From: Planctobacterium marinum
Lineage (GTDB): Bacteria > Pseudomonadota > Gammaproteobacteria > Enterobacterales > Alteromonadaceae
Direction: 5' to 3'
NCBI RefSeq assembly: GCF_036322805.1
Contig: NZ_AP027272.1
Location: 62,001-126,000 of the forward strand
Length of the DNA stretch: 64,000 nucleotides
Shown: one piece after another, positions 56,165-64,000 of the stretch
How positions within the stretch are numbered: the stretch's first letter is position 1
Layout of the letters: the number at the start of each line of letters is the position of its first letter
Made by a program: the position numbers and the translations under genes
The notes under the pieces: generated by a model
What the model was told of the DNA's origin: nothing
The model's input: the letters and a program-made list of their open reading frames with translations, nothing else
Database searches by the model: none

Positions 56165-57138
56165 TCGTTACTTCCGAATTCAAAGCGCCTTTTTGGGCAC
56201 GCAATCGTCATCTACAAACCATTTGGCCACGCTTTTTGGTGCGCAAACCCAAGCTGGATCTGCATTGGGAGAAGTTGGCTACACCGGATGATGACTTTAT
56301 CGAATTGGCCTGGACCAAGAATGAACCTTCTCAGAAAGGCTTGGTGGTGATATTTCACGGTCTTGAAGGCTCTGTCGATTCTCATTATGCAGCCCATCTG
56401 ATGGCCATGTTAAGTACACAAGGTTGGCGCGGTGTTTTGGTACACTTTCGCGGTTGTGGACCATTGGGAAATCAAACCGCGCGCTCTTATCATTCAGGCG
56501 AAACGCAAGACAATAAGCGGGTGCTTGAAGAATTGCGCAGGCGCTACCCAGACATGCCTTTTGTCGGGATCGGTTATTCCCTGGGGGGCAACATGTTGTT
56601 GAAGTTGCTGGGGGAAGAACCCGAACAAAGCTGGTTGCAACAAGCGGTTGCGGTATCGCCACCTTTCGATTTGGCGCGCTGCTCAGAAGCGATAGCGCAG
56701 GGATTTTCCCGGGTTTACCAATATCACCTGTTAAAAAGTATGCGCCGCAAGTTTAGTGAAAAGTTTCATCGCTTTGACTATCGCACGTTACTGGGCCTGA
56801 ATTTGGCTGAGCTCAATAATTTTAAAAGCTTTTATCAATTTGATGACAAGATCACCGGGCCTTTACACGGGTTTAAGAATGCACTTGATTATTATCAGCG
56901 CTGCAGTGCCAACCAGTTTATGCAAAGTATAAAAACCCCGACTTTGGTACTGCATGCTAAAGACGATCCTTTTATGACCCCGGATATCGTACCGCACGGC
57001 AAACGAATCTCCCCGTCGGTACGTATCGAATTAAGTGAGCGAGGAGGGCATGTGGGCTTCCTGCAGGGCTCGTTGCTTAACCCGGTGTTCTGGGTCAATG
57101 AGCGCATTAAAAGAGCACTTAACGAAATTAATGTGTAA
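56161..57138 (+). CDS. yheT: Alpha/beta hydrolase YheT
   Basis: A 325-residue esterase-like protein of the AB hydrolase 4 family. The substrate is unknown. The N-terminal ARNRHLQTIWPR is a family hallmark. The oxyanion segment is VIFHGLEGSVDSHY, the nucleophile is in GYSLGGNMLLKL, and the acid/His pair is in HAKDDPFM and ERGGHVGFL. It follows the TIGR02444 gene by overlap and precedes yheU. Confidence 0.94.
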   Translation: MIVTSEFKAPFWARNRHLQTIWPRFLVRKPKLDLHWEKLATPDDDFIELAWTKNEPSQKGLVVIFHGLEGSVDSHYAAHLMAMLSTQGWRGVLVHFRGCGPLGNQTARSYHSGETQDNKRVLEELRRRYPDMPFVGIGYSLGGNMLLKLLGEEPEQSWLQQAVAVSPPFDLARCSEAIAQGFSRVYQYHLLKSMRRKFSEKFHRFDYRTLLGLNLAELNNFKSFYQFDDKITGPLHGFKNALDYYQRCSANQFMQSIKTPTLVLHAKDDPFMTPDIVPHGKRISPSVRIELSERGGHVGFLQGSLLNPVFWVNERIKRALNEINV

Positions 57139-57180
57139 GTACTCGCATACCTAATTATTTCAATTTATAAAGAGTAAGTT

Positions 57181-57429
57181 ATGTCTGTTATTGTACCTGT
57201 TGAAGAAATTCCAGAAGACAGTTTGAAGAATCTGATCACCGCATTTGTACTGCGAGAAGGCACCGATTACGGTGAGCACGAAGTGGCACTAGAAACCAAG
57301 ATTCAGCAGGTTCTTGCCGTCATCAAAAGGGGAGACGCGCAGATAGTGTTCTCTGAATTAGAGGAAAGTTTTGATATTGTCAGTAAAGCAGACTTACAGA
57401 CGATGATGAGCAATGACTATCAGGAGTAA
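57181..57429 (+). CDS. yheU: YheU family protein
   Basis: An 82-residue acidic protein of unknown function. It starts with VPVEEIPEDSLKNLI and continues with FVLREGTDYGEHE, typical of YheU. It ends the yheS-yheT-yheU series 42 bases after yheT. Confidence 0.92.
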   Translation: MSVIVPVEEIPEDSLKNLITAFVLREGTDYGEHEVALETKIQQVLAVIKRGDAQIVFSELEESFDIVSKADLQTMMSNDYQE

Positions 57430-57455
57430 TGCCGGTTCTCGAACAGCCTCTTTCA

Positions 57456-57845
57456 TCATTCCTTTTGTGTTGATGATTCAACTCGCCAGGGCGGATTGAG
57501 CCGGTTCTCACCTGCATAGTACAGTTTTAGCTTATTTCCCGATGGATCGTGCAGGATTGCTTCTTTCCACAAATAACGCTGCTCCGTGGGAGGTTGCTCA
57601 AACTGAATGCCTTTTGCGACAAGCTCCTGATAGCGCTCATCTAGCTTTTCAGTCTCAAAATAAATCACCGCTGCTTGGGTTAGTGCCTTGTCTTCCAGTG
57701 AAAGTGAAAAGGTTGAATTGCCTTGTGGGCATGAAAAGCGCGCGTAATGCGGGGTATCAACGATTAGAGTGAAGCCGAGAGTAAGATAAAAGCTCACGGC
57801 TTCCTGCATATCTGAAACGGGCAAGGTTACCTGATTCAGGTCCAT
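57456..57845 (-). CDS. VOC (glyoxalase/bleomycin-resistance) family protein
   Basis: A 129-residue single-chain VOC protein built from two beta-alpha-beta-beta-beta modules. The N-terminal MDLNQVTLPVSDMQEAVSFY and the C-terminal LHDPSGNKLKLYYAGENRL are typical. The usual His at the first metal position is replaced (QVTLPV), so metal binding is uncertain. Substrate unknown. It is followed by no gene on its strand and lies 15 bases downstream of the YceI gene. Confidence 0.82.
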   Translation of the reverse strand: MDLNQVTLPVSDMQEAVSFYLTLGFTLIVDTPHYARFSCPQGNSTFSLSLEDKALTQAAVIYFETEKLDERYQELVAKGIQFEQPPTEQRYLWKEAILHDPSGNKLKLYYAGENRLNPPWRVESSTQKE

Positions 57846-57860
57846 GAGGATTACCCTTTG

Positions 57861-58418
57861 CTATGACTTGGTTAGCACCAGAGTGGCTGATACCGGAACG
57901 GAATGACCAATAGAGCTCAACCCTGCTACCTTCTGTAATGCGTCTATTCCGGCAACTAAGCCAAAATCAGCTGCATTGATGATAACTGGCGTGGCTAAGG
58001 TGCCGGTAATACTGTCCGCTGCGGGCGTCAGCAGCATGTCCAGAGTGACTTCCTGGCTTTTACCGTGCAAAGATAACAGTGCAGTAAGGGGGTAACGGGC
58101 GACTTTTTCAAGGGAATCCAAAGCGACAGGAAGCGTGAAGCTCAGTGTTGCCGTTTTGGTGTTGGCAACGTCAAATAGCATGGTCTTCATGCGCTCATTG
58201 CGAATAGGAATTCCAGACTCAATAGAACTGAGATCCAGTTCAATTGTCACTTTGCTCTGCTGCGCAATGGTGGCTGAGATTTGCTGTATCCGGTGCACTT
58301 CACGGAAGTGGAGATTTTTAGTGGAGACAAAAGAGACTTCTGATTTCTCAGCGTCTAACTGCCATTGAGAAAAACAGGCTGTGGAGAAAAAAGCCAATAA
58401 TATTAAAAGTTTATTCAT
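57861..58418 (-). CDS. YceI family periplasmic protein
   Basis: A 185-residue protein with a signal peptide (LLILLAFFSTACFS) and the YceI lipocalin-like beta barrel, seen in LDAEKSEVSFVSTKN, the IPIRNERMKTMLFD block and GKSQEVTLDMLL. Family members bind isoprenoid-type lipids. The sequence FFSTACFS could be a lipobox, in which case the protein is lipid-anchored. It overlaps the cysQ stop region by 8 bases, so it is probably co-transcribed with cysQ. Confidence 0.87.
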   Translation of the reverse strand: MNKLLILLAFFSTACFSQWQLDAEKSEVSFVSTKNLHFREVHRIQQISATIAQQSKVTIELDLSSIESGIPIRNERMKTMLFDVANTKTATLSFTLPVALDSLEKVARYPLTALLSLHGKSQEVTLDMLLTPAADSITGTLATPVIINAADFGLVAGIDALQKVAGLSSIGHSVPVSATLVLTKS

Positions 58419-59250
58419 CTTTACTTACCAGGTTATACAAGACTATTTGTTCCCAATCCACCCGCTGATCACCGAGTACCACAAAGTCTGGATTGAGCAA
58501 ACTCTTACGGCGATTGTAAGTAAGCGGTTCAAATTCAGCAGATAAAATCTTACCGCCCGCCTCGGAAACGATGCACTGTGGCGCACCCGTATCCCACTCA
58601 CCTGTAATGCCAATGCGCAAGAATACATCAGCTTTGCCTTCGGCGATAAAACAAGACTTTAACGAACAACTGCCCAATGGGATCGTACTGTAGATGCGCT
58701 CTTTGGTCATACGGGACATGACCCGGTCTTTAGGTTGTCGGCGGCTAATGGCCACCAGTACCTCACCACTTTCCGGATCCGCCAGCTGTCTGACGAATAT
58801 TTGCTTGTCTTCTTTTGGACTTTCCTTGAAAGCACCATGACCTTTGCTGGCAAAATACAAGGTTTCGCCAACGGGCCAATAGATCACGCCTATGGCGGGC
58901 TCGTTGTTTTCAATCAGGGCAATATTGATAGCAAAATCGCCACTGCGGGCTATAAACTCCTGCGTACCGTCGATGGGATCGATTAACCAATAACGGGACC
59001 AATTTTTGCGGATTTCCAATGACTCGTGTTTGCTCTCTTCCGACATAATTGGGATGTCTGGCGAGTGCAGTTTCAAATGTTCAGTAATAATCTCATTGGC
59101 TTTGTAATCTGCCGTGGTAACTGGCGAGTCATCGGCTTTGCTAAAACTGTCAAAATCCCCCGAGTCGTATATATCCATGATACTCGAACCCGCATTGAGC
59201 GCGGCGCTTTTGGCGATTTGTAGTAATTCCTGATAGGGGTTCATGGTCAA
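58411..59250 (-). CDS. cysQ: 3'(2'),5'-bisphosphate nucleotidase CysQ
   Basis: Inositol-phosphatase-fold enzyme that hydrolyses 3'-phosphoadenosine 5'-phosphate, a by-product of sulfate assimilation. It has 279 residues. The metal motifs are IMSEESKHES-type upstream, IDPIDGTQEFI in the centre and GEWDTGAPQCI near the C-terminus. The start is either of two Met codons (59250 or 59244). It overlaps nudE by four bases. Confidence 0.94.
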   Translation of the reverse strand: MTMNPYQELLQIAKSAALNAGSSIMDIYDSGDFDSFSKADDSPVTTADYKANEIITEHLKLHSPDIPIMSEESKHESLEIRKNWSRYWLIDPIDGTQEFIARSGDFAINIALIENNEPAIGVIYWPVGETLYFASKGHGAFKESPKEDKQIFVRQLADPESGEVLVAISRRQPKDRVMSRMTKERIYSTIPLGSCSLKSCFIAEGKADVFLRIGITGEWDTGAPQCIVSEAGGKILSAEFEPLTYNRRKSLLNPDFVVLGDQRVDWEQIVLYNLVSKDE

Positions 59251-59807
59251 CTGTTGAGCCTCTTGTGTGCCAACATTAACGCTGCGATACAGCGCGCTTC
59301 GGTAAAATCTGTGCGATTGAGTAATGCGTCCATGTTATCGAAAGACCACTCTACCACTTCAAGAGGTTCAGGCTCATCGCCGGGTAGCTTTTCCGGATAA
59401 AGATCGTGAGCTAAGAGTATGTGCATGTGGGCGCTGAAAAAGGTGGGTGCCATGGTGACAGTGGAGAGCGCTTCGAGTTGTTTAGCGCCGAAGCCCACTT
59501 CTTCTTTTAGTTCGCGATTTGCCGCTTGTTCGGGGGATTCACCGGGGTCTATCAGACCTTTGGGGAAACCCAATTGATATTCGTGTAATCCTGCGGCGTA
59601 TTCGCGCACCAGCAGAAAGCGATTGTTATCTACCATTGGTACTATCATCACTGCTCCACGACCGGAGCCTGCCATACGCTCAAATACGCGCTTTTCGCCA
59701 TTTGAGAACTCCAGGTGAACCTGTTCCAATTTAAACAAACGACTCCGGGCCACGACTTCTCGCTCGTGAATTATGGGTAATTGTTTTTCGGAATCTGTTT
59801 TACTCAC
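59247..59807 (-). CDS. nudE: ADP-compounds hydrolase NudE
   Basis: Nudix hydrolase of 186 residues acting on ADP-ribose, NADH and Ap3A-type substrates. The Nudix box begins GLIDPGESPEQAANRELKEE (positions 59488-59577 region). The preceding REYAAGLHEYQLGFPKG segment and ARSRLFKLEQVHLEFSNG fit NudE. It heads the nudE-cysQ-YceI unit and is divergent from yrfG, as in E. coli. Confidence 0.93.
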   Translation of the reverse strand: MSKTDSEKQLPIIHEREVVARSRLFKLEQVHLEFSNGEKRVFERMAGSGRGAVMIVPMVDNNRFLLVREYAAGLHEYQLGFPKGLIDPGESPEQAANRELKEEVGFGAKQLEALSTVTMAPTFFSAHMHILLAHDLYPEKLPGDEPEPLEVVEWSFDNMDALLNRTDFTEARCIAALMLAHKRLNS

Positions 59808-59860
59808 TCTGGTGCCGCGTTACAATTGTTTAACTCATACTATAACGCTTATGAATTCAA

Positions 59861-60544
59861 ATGCCTACGTTACATTGGAAGGAAATAGAAACCGTCCTGT
59901 TAGATATGGATGGAACATTATTGGATTTGCACTACGATAACCAATTCTGGATGCACCATTTGCCAAAACGCCTGGCAGAAAAACGCGGCGTTAGCTTTAA
60001 AGAAGCGCAGCTGTATTTAACCGAAGAATATCAGCGAGTGATGGGCACATTGGATTGGTACTGTCTCGACAAATGGGCAGAAAAGCTGGAAATGGACATA
60101 GTGGAAGCTAAGCGTGAAATTGATCATCTAATCTCTATGCGTCCAGATACCATTCCTTTTCTTGATGCCTTGCGGGACACGGGTAGAGAAGTCTATCTGG
60201 TGACGAATGCCCATCCAGACTCTCTGTCGCTTAAAATTGAGAAAACGCAACTGGATCAGCATATTAACGTACTGTACTCCACTCATCAGTTTGGTGTGAC
60301 TAAGGAATCGCAACTGTTATGGCAAAAACTGCAACAGGAGATCGGTTTCAACAATGCTAAGACGCTGTTTGTCGATGACAGCCTGACCATATTAGAGGCG
60401 GCACAGGAATTTGGTATTAAACACTTATTAGCAGTGGAGAATCCGGATAGTCAAAAACCGGTTCGCAATATTAGCCAGTTTCCTTCGGTGCGCGATTATC
60501 GAGACATTACGCCAGACATTTTCACCAGCTCATTGCTAACTTAG
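59861..60544 (+). CDS. yrfG: GMP/IMP nucleotidase YrfG
   Basis: HAD-superfamily nucleotidase of 227 residues that dephosphorylates purine nucleotides. Motif I is LLDMDGTLLDL (Asp15, Asp17), motif II is LVTNAHP, the motif III lysine is in GVTKESQL, and motif IV is FVDDSLTIL. The YDNQFWMHHLP and LDWYCLDKWA segments are characteristic of YrfG. It is divergent from nudE and converges with the gsp operon. Confidence 0.94.
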   Translation: MPTLHWKEIETVLLDMDGTLLDLHYDNQFWMHHLPKRLAEKRGVSFKEAQLYLTEEYQRVMGTLDWYCLDKWAEKLEMDIVEAKREIDHLISMRPDTIPFLDALRDTGREVYLVTNAHPDSLSLKIEKTQLDQHINVLYSTHQFGVTKESQLLWQKLQQEIGFNNAKTLFVDDSLTILEAAQEFGIKHLLAVENPDSQKPVRNISQFPSVRDYRDITPDIFTSSLLT

Positions 60545-60554
60545 ACAGTCACCT

Positions 60555-60577
60555 AAGACAGCCGCACTGGCTGTCTT
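60555..60577. terminator. Bidirectional hairpin between yrfG and gspN
   Basis: AAGACAGCC (60555-60563) and GGCTGTCTT (60569-60577) form a 9-bp stem with a 5-base loop. It lies between convergent stop codons. The T runs are short on both sides. Confidence 0.6.
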
Positions 60578-61326
60578 TATAGCTTTATCTGATAGAACCC
60601 TTGGGCATCGGTGCGACCGAAGAACTTGGCGGCGTCATGCACTTCTTTAGGCAGGTTATCGGACACTTTAAATTGCCCATTGACGCTGAATTTCCCGTTG
60701 TGCTGCACCACGGCTTTGGCACTTAAGTTAAGTGAGTTATCTGCAGCTGTCGTGATTTCTATTGGACCATTGTCGCAATGTAAACTGGCCTCAAAGTTAC
60801 CCAATTGCACCTGGCCATTAAAGCCTGCTACGCCAGCATTCAACCAGCTACCCGTTCCGGTTAAAGTGCTACAGCCATCGGTTTTGTGATAATCGAAATT
60901 CTCAATATTGATTCGGGCTCTGCCAGAGGCATCTACCGGAATTGGCAATTCAACTTGCGCCATTAGCAGTGGTGTTGGGGCAAATAAAGTCAGATTTTGA
61001 GCGCTAATGCCCGACACACTGAGTTTAACATCGCCTTTGATGGAGATCTGTTCGCTATCTCGGGCGCTACCGGCGTCTAATTCCAGTGCCGCTTTGCCTA
61101 TCAGCAATGGTAAAAAGCTCAGCTGCCAGTCGACGTTGTTGATGCCGAGACCTTTAACCACTACCTGATCAGCATGGCCATCCCAAACAGTGCCTGATAT
61201 ACCTTTAAGGGAAATGTCGGCAGGTAAGGGTAAGCGCGGTATCAGTTGACTGGCAGGTAGCTTAACCAATAAAAATACCAAAAAGAGAATTACTGCACCT
61301 GCAGTGAGAGTCAATTGTTGTTTCAT
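60577..61326 (-). CDS. gspN: Type II secretion system protein N
   Basis: Accessory inner-membrane protein of the type II secretion system, 249 residues. One N-terminal helix (GAVILFLVFLLVKLPAS) is followed by a periplasmic beta-rich domain with LKGISGTVWDGHADQV and VDWQLSFLPLLIGKA, typical of GspN. It is the last gene of the operon, 11 bases after gspM, and ends at a bidirectional hairpin. Confidence 0.93.
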   Translation of the reverse strand: MKQQLTLTAGAVILFLVFLLVKLPASQLIPRLPLPADISLKGISGTVWDGHADQVVVKGLGINNVDWQLSFLPLLIGKAALELDAGSARDSEQISIKGDVKLSVSGISAQNLTLFAPTPLLMAQVELPIPVDASGRARINIENFDYHKTDGCSTLTGTGSWLNAGVAGFNGQVQLGNFEASLHCDNGPIEITTAADNSLNLSAKAVVQHNGKFSVNGQFKVSDNLPKEVHDAAKFFGRTDAQGFYQIKL

Positions 61327-61337
61327 AGTCCTGCTGT

Positions 61338-61826
61338 TTACAATTTGCTGAGTCTGAGACGGCGAATTTTGACGATGCCGGGGCTGTCGCCTTCAGCGAT
61401 ATCCGCTTCAATGATCTGTACTCCCATCTTTTCCAGGGACTGCAGCCAGTTAAGTACATTGTCAAAGCGGGCATTATCTACCCAGATCTGGATATCATCA
61501 CCTTGGGGCTGCATACGGGAAATTGTGATGTCGCTGCTATTGGCCGTTTGGTTTACCGCTTGTGGCAAAGAGCCGCTAAATTGATCACCCTGGCCACCGG
61601 ATTGTTTTAGTTGTACTGCGCGGTTGGCATTTTGAGTCACCCAAGTTAAAAGCTCTTTTTGGCTATTCAAGGATGCACGGTTGCGTTCGATACTGGCCTG
61701 CATTGGCGCATAAATCAAAAAGTAGATGGCGCCAATGACAATTACCACGGAACTTAACAATACCAGCTTTTGCTCTCTATCGGTAAGCTGAGCGAAACGT
61801 TGTTTTAACTCTTCAATCTGTTTCAT
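61338..61826 (-). CDS. gspM: Type II secretion system protein M
   Basis: Inner-membrane assembly-platform component that pairs with GspL. With the ATG at 61826 it has 162 residues, the normal size. The open frame upstream overlaps gspL and is not favoured. The N-terminal cytosolic stretch QRFAQLTDREQKLVLLS and membrane helix VVIVIGAIYFLIYAPM precede a ferredoxin-like periplasmic domain ending GIVKIRRLRLSKL. Confidence 0.93.
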   Translation of the reverse strand: MKQIEELKQRFAQLTDREQKLVLLSSVVIVIGAIYFLIYAPMQASIERNRASLNSQKELLTWVTQNANRAVQLKQSGGQGDQFSGSLPQAVNQTANSSDITISRMQPQGDDIQIWVDNARFDNVLNWLQSLEKMGVQIIEADIAEGDSPGIVKIRRLRLSKL

Positions 61827-61839
61827 AACGTACTCTCCC

Positions 61840-63036
61840 TCACTCACTTCTGATGGCCAATGAACCGATAACCTGATCGTCACGGTTGTTTATGGCGCCT
61901 TGTTCTACGGTGAAGCCTTGCTGTTCCGCCAGGCGTTTAAAGGTTTCCAGGGCTTCATAGCCTGTGGCCACCGCCTGCATGCGAATTTCGGAGCGGGCGC
62001 GATCAAAGCGCAAGGTCTGCGGTTTTATCTGGCTTTGAGCAAATGCGCCATCAAGTACCGACATCATGGCTAACATGGAAACGCCGCCACTGGTTTGGTC
62101 CAGTGCTTCCATTTTCTGACGCATCTGACTTTTGACATTCACAATGCGACGGGTTTCCGGAAAGGCCCGCTTAAACTCAGCTTCGATTTGTTGTTTAATC
62201 GCATCGCTTTGACTGCTCAGTTGCGAGGCCTGAATGCCTTTGTCCACAAAGGTAGTTAGGAGCGCTACTCCTGCCAGAATCGCTGCTAAACGCCACTGAT
62301 TAGCCCCACTTTTACCGCGTTTTTTAACCTTATACTGTTCCTGCAGCAGATTGAATTCCGCCGCTACTGCTTGTTGTGCCAGGGTTTGCATGGCCATAGG
62401 ACCTGGCTGATAGTCAATTTCAACATTGGCCAGATTGTGAATTTGCGGTTCAGTGCTTAGCTGTAGTTGCAGCTTCTGCTCTTGTTTTTTAGCATAAAGC
62501 TCTACAGCCGGTGCCAGCCATTGGATTTCCCCGGATAAACCTTGCCAGTGGCTTTGCCTGATTATCAGGTCGTTGTCCAGAGTGAGTGCTTGCCAACTTG
62601 ACTCTTCACAAGGTATACAGAGTGTGTCAGGCAAAATTTTGCTGCAAAATAAATCGGCATCCTGCAAACAGTCTAACCAGTATTGCATTTTGGCTTTGCT
62701 GACGATGGCAACCTGCTGTTCTTTATCTACTTGCTTGTGCCAGGCGAAAAACAAATGGTCTACATCTTGAGACAGTTCATCTTCCAGCATATAAGGCACT
62801 GCGCTGAGTAACTTGCGATTGGCTTTCCCCGGTAAGGTAACGGTTTTTAACAATACTTCGCTGCCGGGAACAATCAGCACTACCTCATCTTTGCCGGTGC
62901 GCTGCTTGAGTGTGGAAAGCTGCTCTGTTGATTCCAATACGCCAGAGGCAATGATCTCCTGTTCCTGAGCAGACCAAACCAGCCAGTTTATCTGACTGTC
63001 GGGCTGGCTTCCCAGGCGGATAACGAGTTTTTCCAT
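61840..63036 (-). CDS. gspL: Type II secretion system protein L
   Basis: Inner-membrane platform protein of 398 residues linking the GspE ATPase to the periplasmic part. It has an actin-like cytosolic domain (1-240; for example VLIVPGSEVLLKTVTLPGK), a membrane helix (WRLAAILAGVALLTTFV) and a periplasmic ferredoxin-like domain. The start overlaps the gspK stop by one base and the stop lies 13 bases before gspM. Confidence 0.94.
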   Translation of the reverse strand: MEKLVIRLGSQPDSQINWLVWSAQEQEIIASGVLESTEQLSTLKQRTGKDEVVLIVPGSEVLLKTVTLPGKANRKLLSAVPYMLEDELSQDVDHLFFAWHKQVDKEQQVAIVSKAKMQYWLDCLQDADLFCSKILPDTLCIPCEESSWQALTLDNDLIIRQSHWQGLSGEIQWLAPAVELYAKKQEQKLQLQLSTEPQIHNLANVEIDYQPGPMAMQTLAQQAVAAEFNLLQEQYKVKKRGKSGANQWRLAAILAGVALLTTFVDKGIQASQLSSQSDAIKQQIEAEFKRAFPETRRIVNVKSQMRQKMEALDQTSGGVSMLAMMSVLDGAFAQSQIKPQTLRFDRARSEIRMQAVATGYEALETFKRLAEQQGFTVEQGAINNRDDQVIGSLAIRSE

Positions 63037-64000
63037 TAGAGCTTTCCTCCAAATTCACGTCTGATCACATGAACTGTATCATCTGATGCCACTTTAAAGA
63101 CGGATGACATCTTGAACGTGGCGCTATTATACGTGGTTTTCACATGCAAAATAAAATACCGGGTTTTGACAACGAACATGTTTTGCAGGTCTGTATTTAA
63201 GTTGACTGCAGAAACATTTGGTTCGCTAAAGAATTGTTGCGGTGTGTCAAAAGGAATACCGCCGATGATGCTCTCTGCATTACTCTTGCTAACCCCGAGT
63301 AACGCCGCCAGTACCGGGGCTTTTTCCGGCGTAAGAGTATTCACATTCAGCTCAAAGTCTTGTTTGTCCGGAATCGCGCAAACCAGTGGCATGAGCTTGC
63401 TTAACCAGCTTAATTCTACTCCTTTTACCAGGCGCAGTTCCGACTTAGAGGCCATTTTTGTATTCGCCGCCAGGTAGGGGTGCTCCAGGGATTCGTAGTC
63501 GGCATCTTCAGCACCGTAATTGCCGTTGAGCATACTGTCTTCGTCCAGCCAGTCAATTAAGGCATCTTTTAGGGTGTCTCGGTTGAATGTTGGGATATCT
63601 AATCCGTCAGTCATCAATAAGCGCTTGAAAGATTCTTCTAAATGTTCTTGGTTGGCATTACTGCTGCCACTTCCGGTTGCCGAGGCTGTACTGCCGGCAG
63701 CAGAGCCGCCACTTTTTAGGGTGTTAAGGTTAAAACAGGACTGCATATCTTCCAAGGTGGCTTCAATAAATCCGCCTTCTACAGGGAACTGGATATTTTC
63801 CTGGGCCCAAGGCTGCGTGATGTCGATTGTGCTATTGTTCTGTTTGATCAGTTGCGCAATGGTTTTTTGGGCAAACTGTTCGGCACCTATGGCAAGCCAA
63901 TAAGCCTGATTATTGTCTTTTAGACTCATAGAGCGCTTCACTTGCAGTTGCAGGCGAGAGCCCATGTCGGTGGCGCTGATAGATACTAAAGCTACCACCA
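63036..64000 (-). CDS. gspK: Type II secretion system minor pseudopilin GspK, N-terminus cut
   Basis: Largest minor pseudopilin, at the tip of the type II pseudopilus. The frame is open to the window edge. The visible N-terminus (VALVSISATDMGSRLQLQVKR) is the later part of the pseudopilin helix, so roughly 15-20 residues including the prepilin cleavage site lie outside. DMQSCFNLNTL and the DWLDEDS segment are GspK hallmarks. A Ser/Gly/Ala-rich stretch near residues 97-114 looks like a flexible insertion. Confidence 0.94.
   Translation of the reverse strand, partial: VVALVSISATDMGSRLQLQVKRSMSLKDNNQAYWLAIGAEQFAQKTIAQLIKQNNSTIDITQPWAQENIQFPVEGGFIEATLEDMQSCFNLNTLKSGGSAAGSTASATGSGSSNANQEHLEESFKRLLMTDGLDIPTFNRDTLKDALIDWLDEDSMLNGNYGAEDADYESLEHPYLAANTKMASKSELRLVKGVELSWLSKLMPLVCAIPDKQDFELNVNTLTPEKAPVLAALLGVSKSNAESIIGGIPFDTPQQFFSEPNVSAVNLNTDLQNMFVVKTRYFILHVKTTYNSATFKMSSVFKVASDDTVHVIRREFGGKL

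Overview
The window looks like a chromosomal segment of a marine gammaproteobacterium of the order Alteromonadales (Alteromonadaceae-like). This is inferred from gene content and order, without a database search. Enterobacteria-like blocks are present (radC-rpmB-rpmG-mutM-coaD, ubiC-ubiA-plsB-lexA, bioH-comF-nfuA, greB-tex, fkpA-slyX-yheV-yheS-yheT-yheU, cysQ-nudE-yrfG). With them come features typical of marine Alteromonadales: a caa3-type cytochrome oxidase cluster, a very large hybrid histidine kinase, and a gsp type II secretion operon. Coding density is very high. I see no tRNA, rRNA, CRISPR array, insertion sequence or prophage.

Layout. 1-3.2 kb: the end of radC, ribosomal proteins L28 and L33, mutM and coaD. 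3.3-12.1 kb: an envelope-polysaccharide region between coaD and waaA. It holds a Wzi-like outer-membrane barrel, a CDP-glycerol-type cytidylyltransferase and glycerophosphotransferase pair, Kdo kinase, a GT9 heptosyltransferase-like enzyme, a DUF2306 membrane protein divergent from a membrane-anchored AraC regulator, and the Kdo transferase WaaA. 12.3-15.7 kb: threonine catabolism (kbl-tdh) in tandem with glpE and glpG. 15.7-20.9 kb: an orphan FliL-like protein, ubiC-ubiA, plsB and the SOS repressor lexA with two SOS boxes.

21.2-29.5 kb: a complete aa3/caa3 oxidase locus (coxB, coxA, ctaG, coxC, SURF1, a SCO-like protein, ctaA, cyoE, SCO), covering structural subunits, heme A synthesis and copper delivery. 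29.5-31.9 kb: a polysaccharide deacetylase and a MATE transporter. 32.0-41.5 kb: three co-directional signalling genes. They are a 2204-residue pseudokinase/ATPase/GAF/hybrid kinase, a response regulator with a degenerate GGDEF domain, and a second hybrid kinase. None has a DNA-binding output, so they look like one phosphorelay module.

41.5-48.0 kb: nfuA with an IscR-like operator, a large secreted M14 peptidase, comF, bioH, and a two-gene unit pairing a small flagellar-axial-like protein with a SprA-related putative metalloprotease. 48.1-60.5 kb: tex, greB, fkpA, a WD40 lipoprotein, slyX, yheV, yheSTU, a VOC protein, YceI, cysQ, nudE and yrfG. 60.6-64 kb: the 3' end of a type II secretion operon (gspN, gspM, gspL, partial gspK) running off the right edge.

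The most unusual items are the pseudokinase-headed phosphorelay with its SGQEF response regulator, the teichoic-acid-like glycerophosphate genes inside an LPS locus, the perfect IscR-type palindrome beside nfuA, and the 46.6-48.0 kb two-gene unit.
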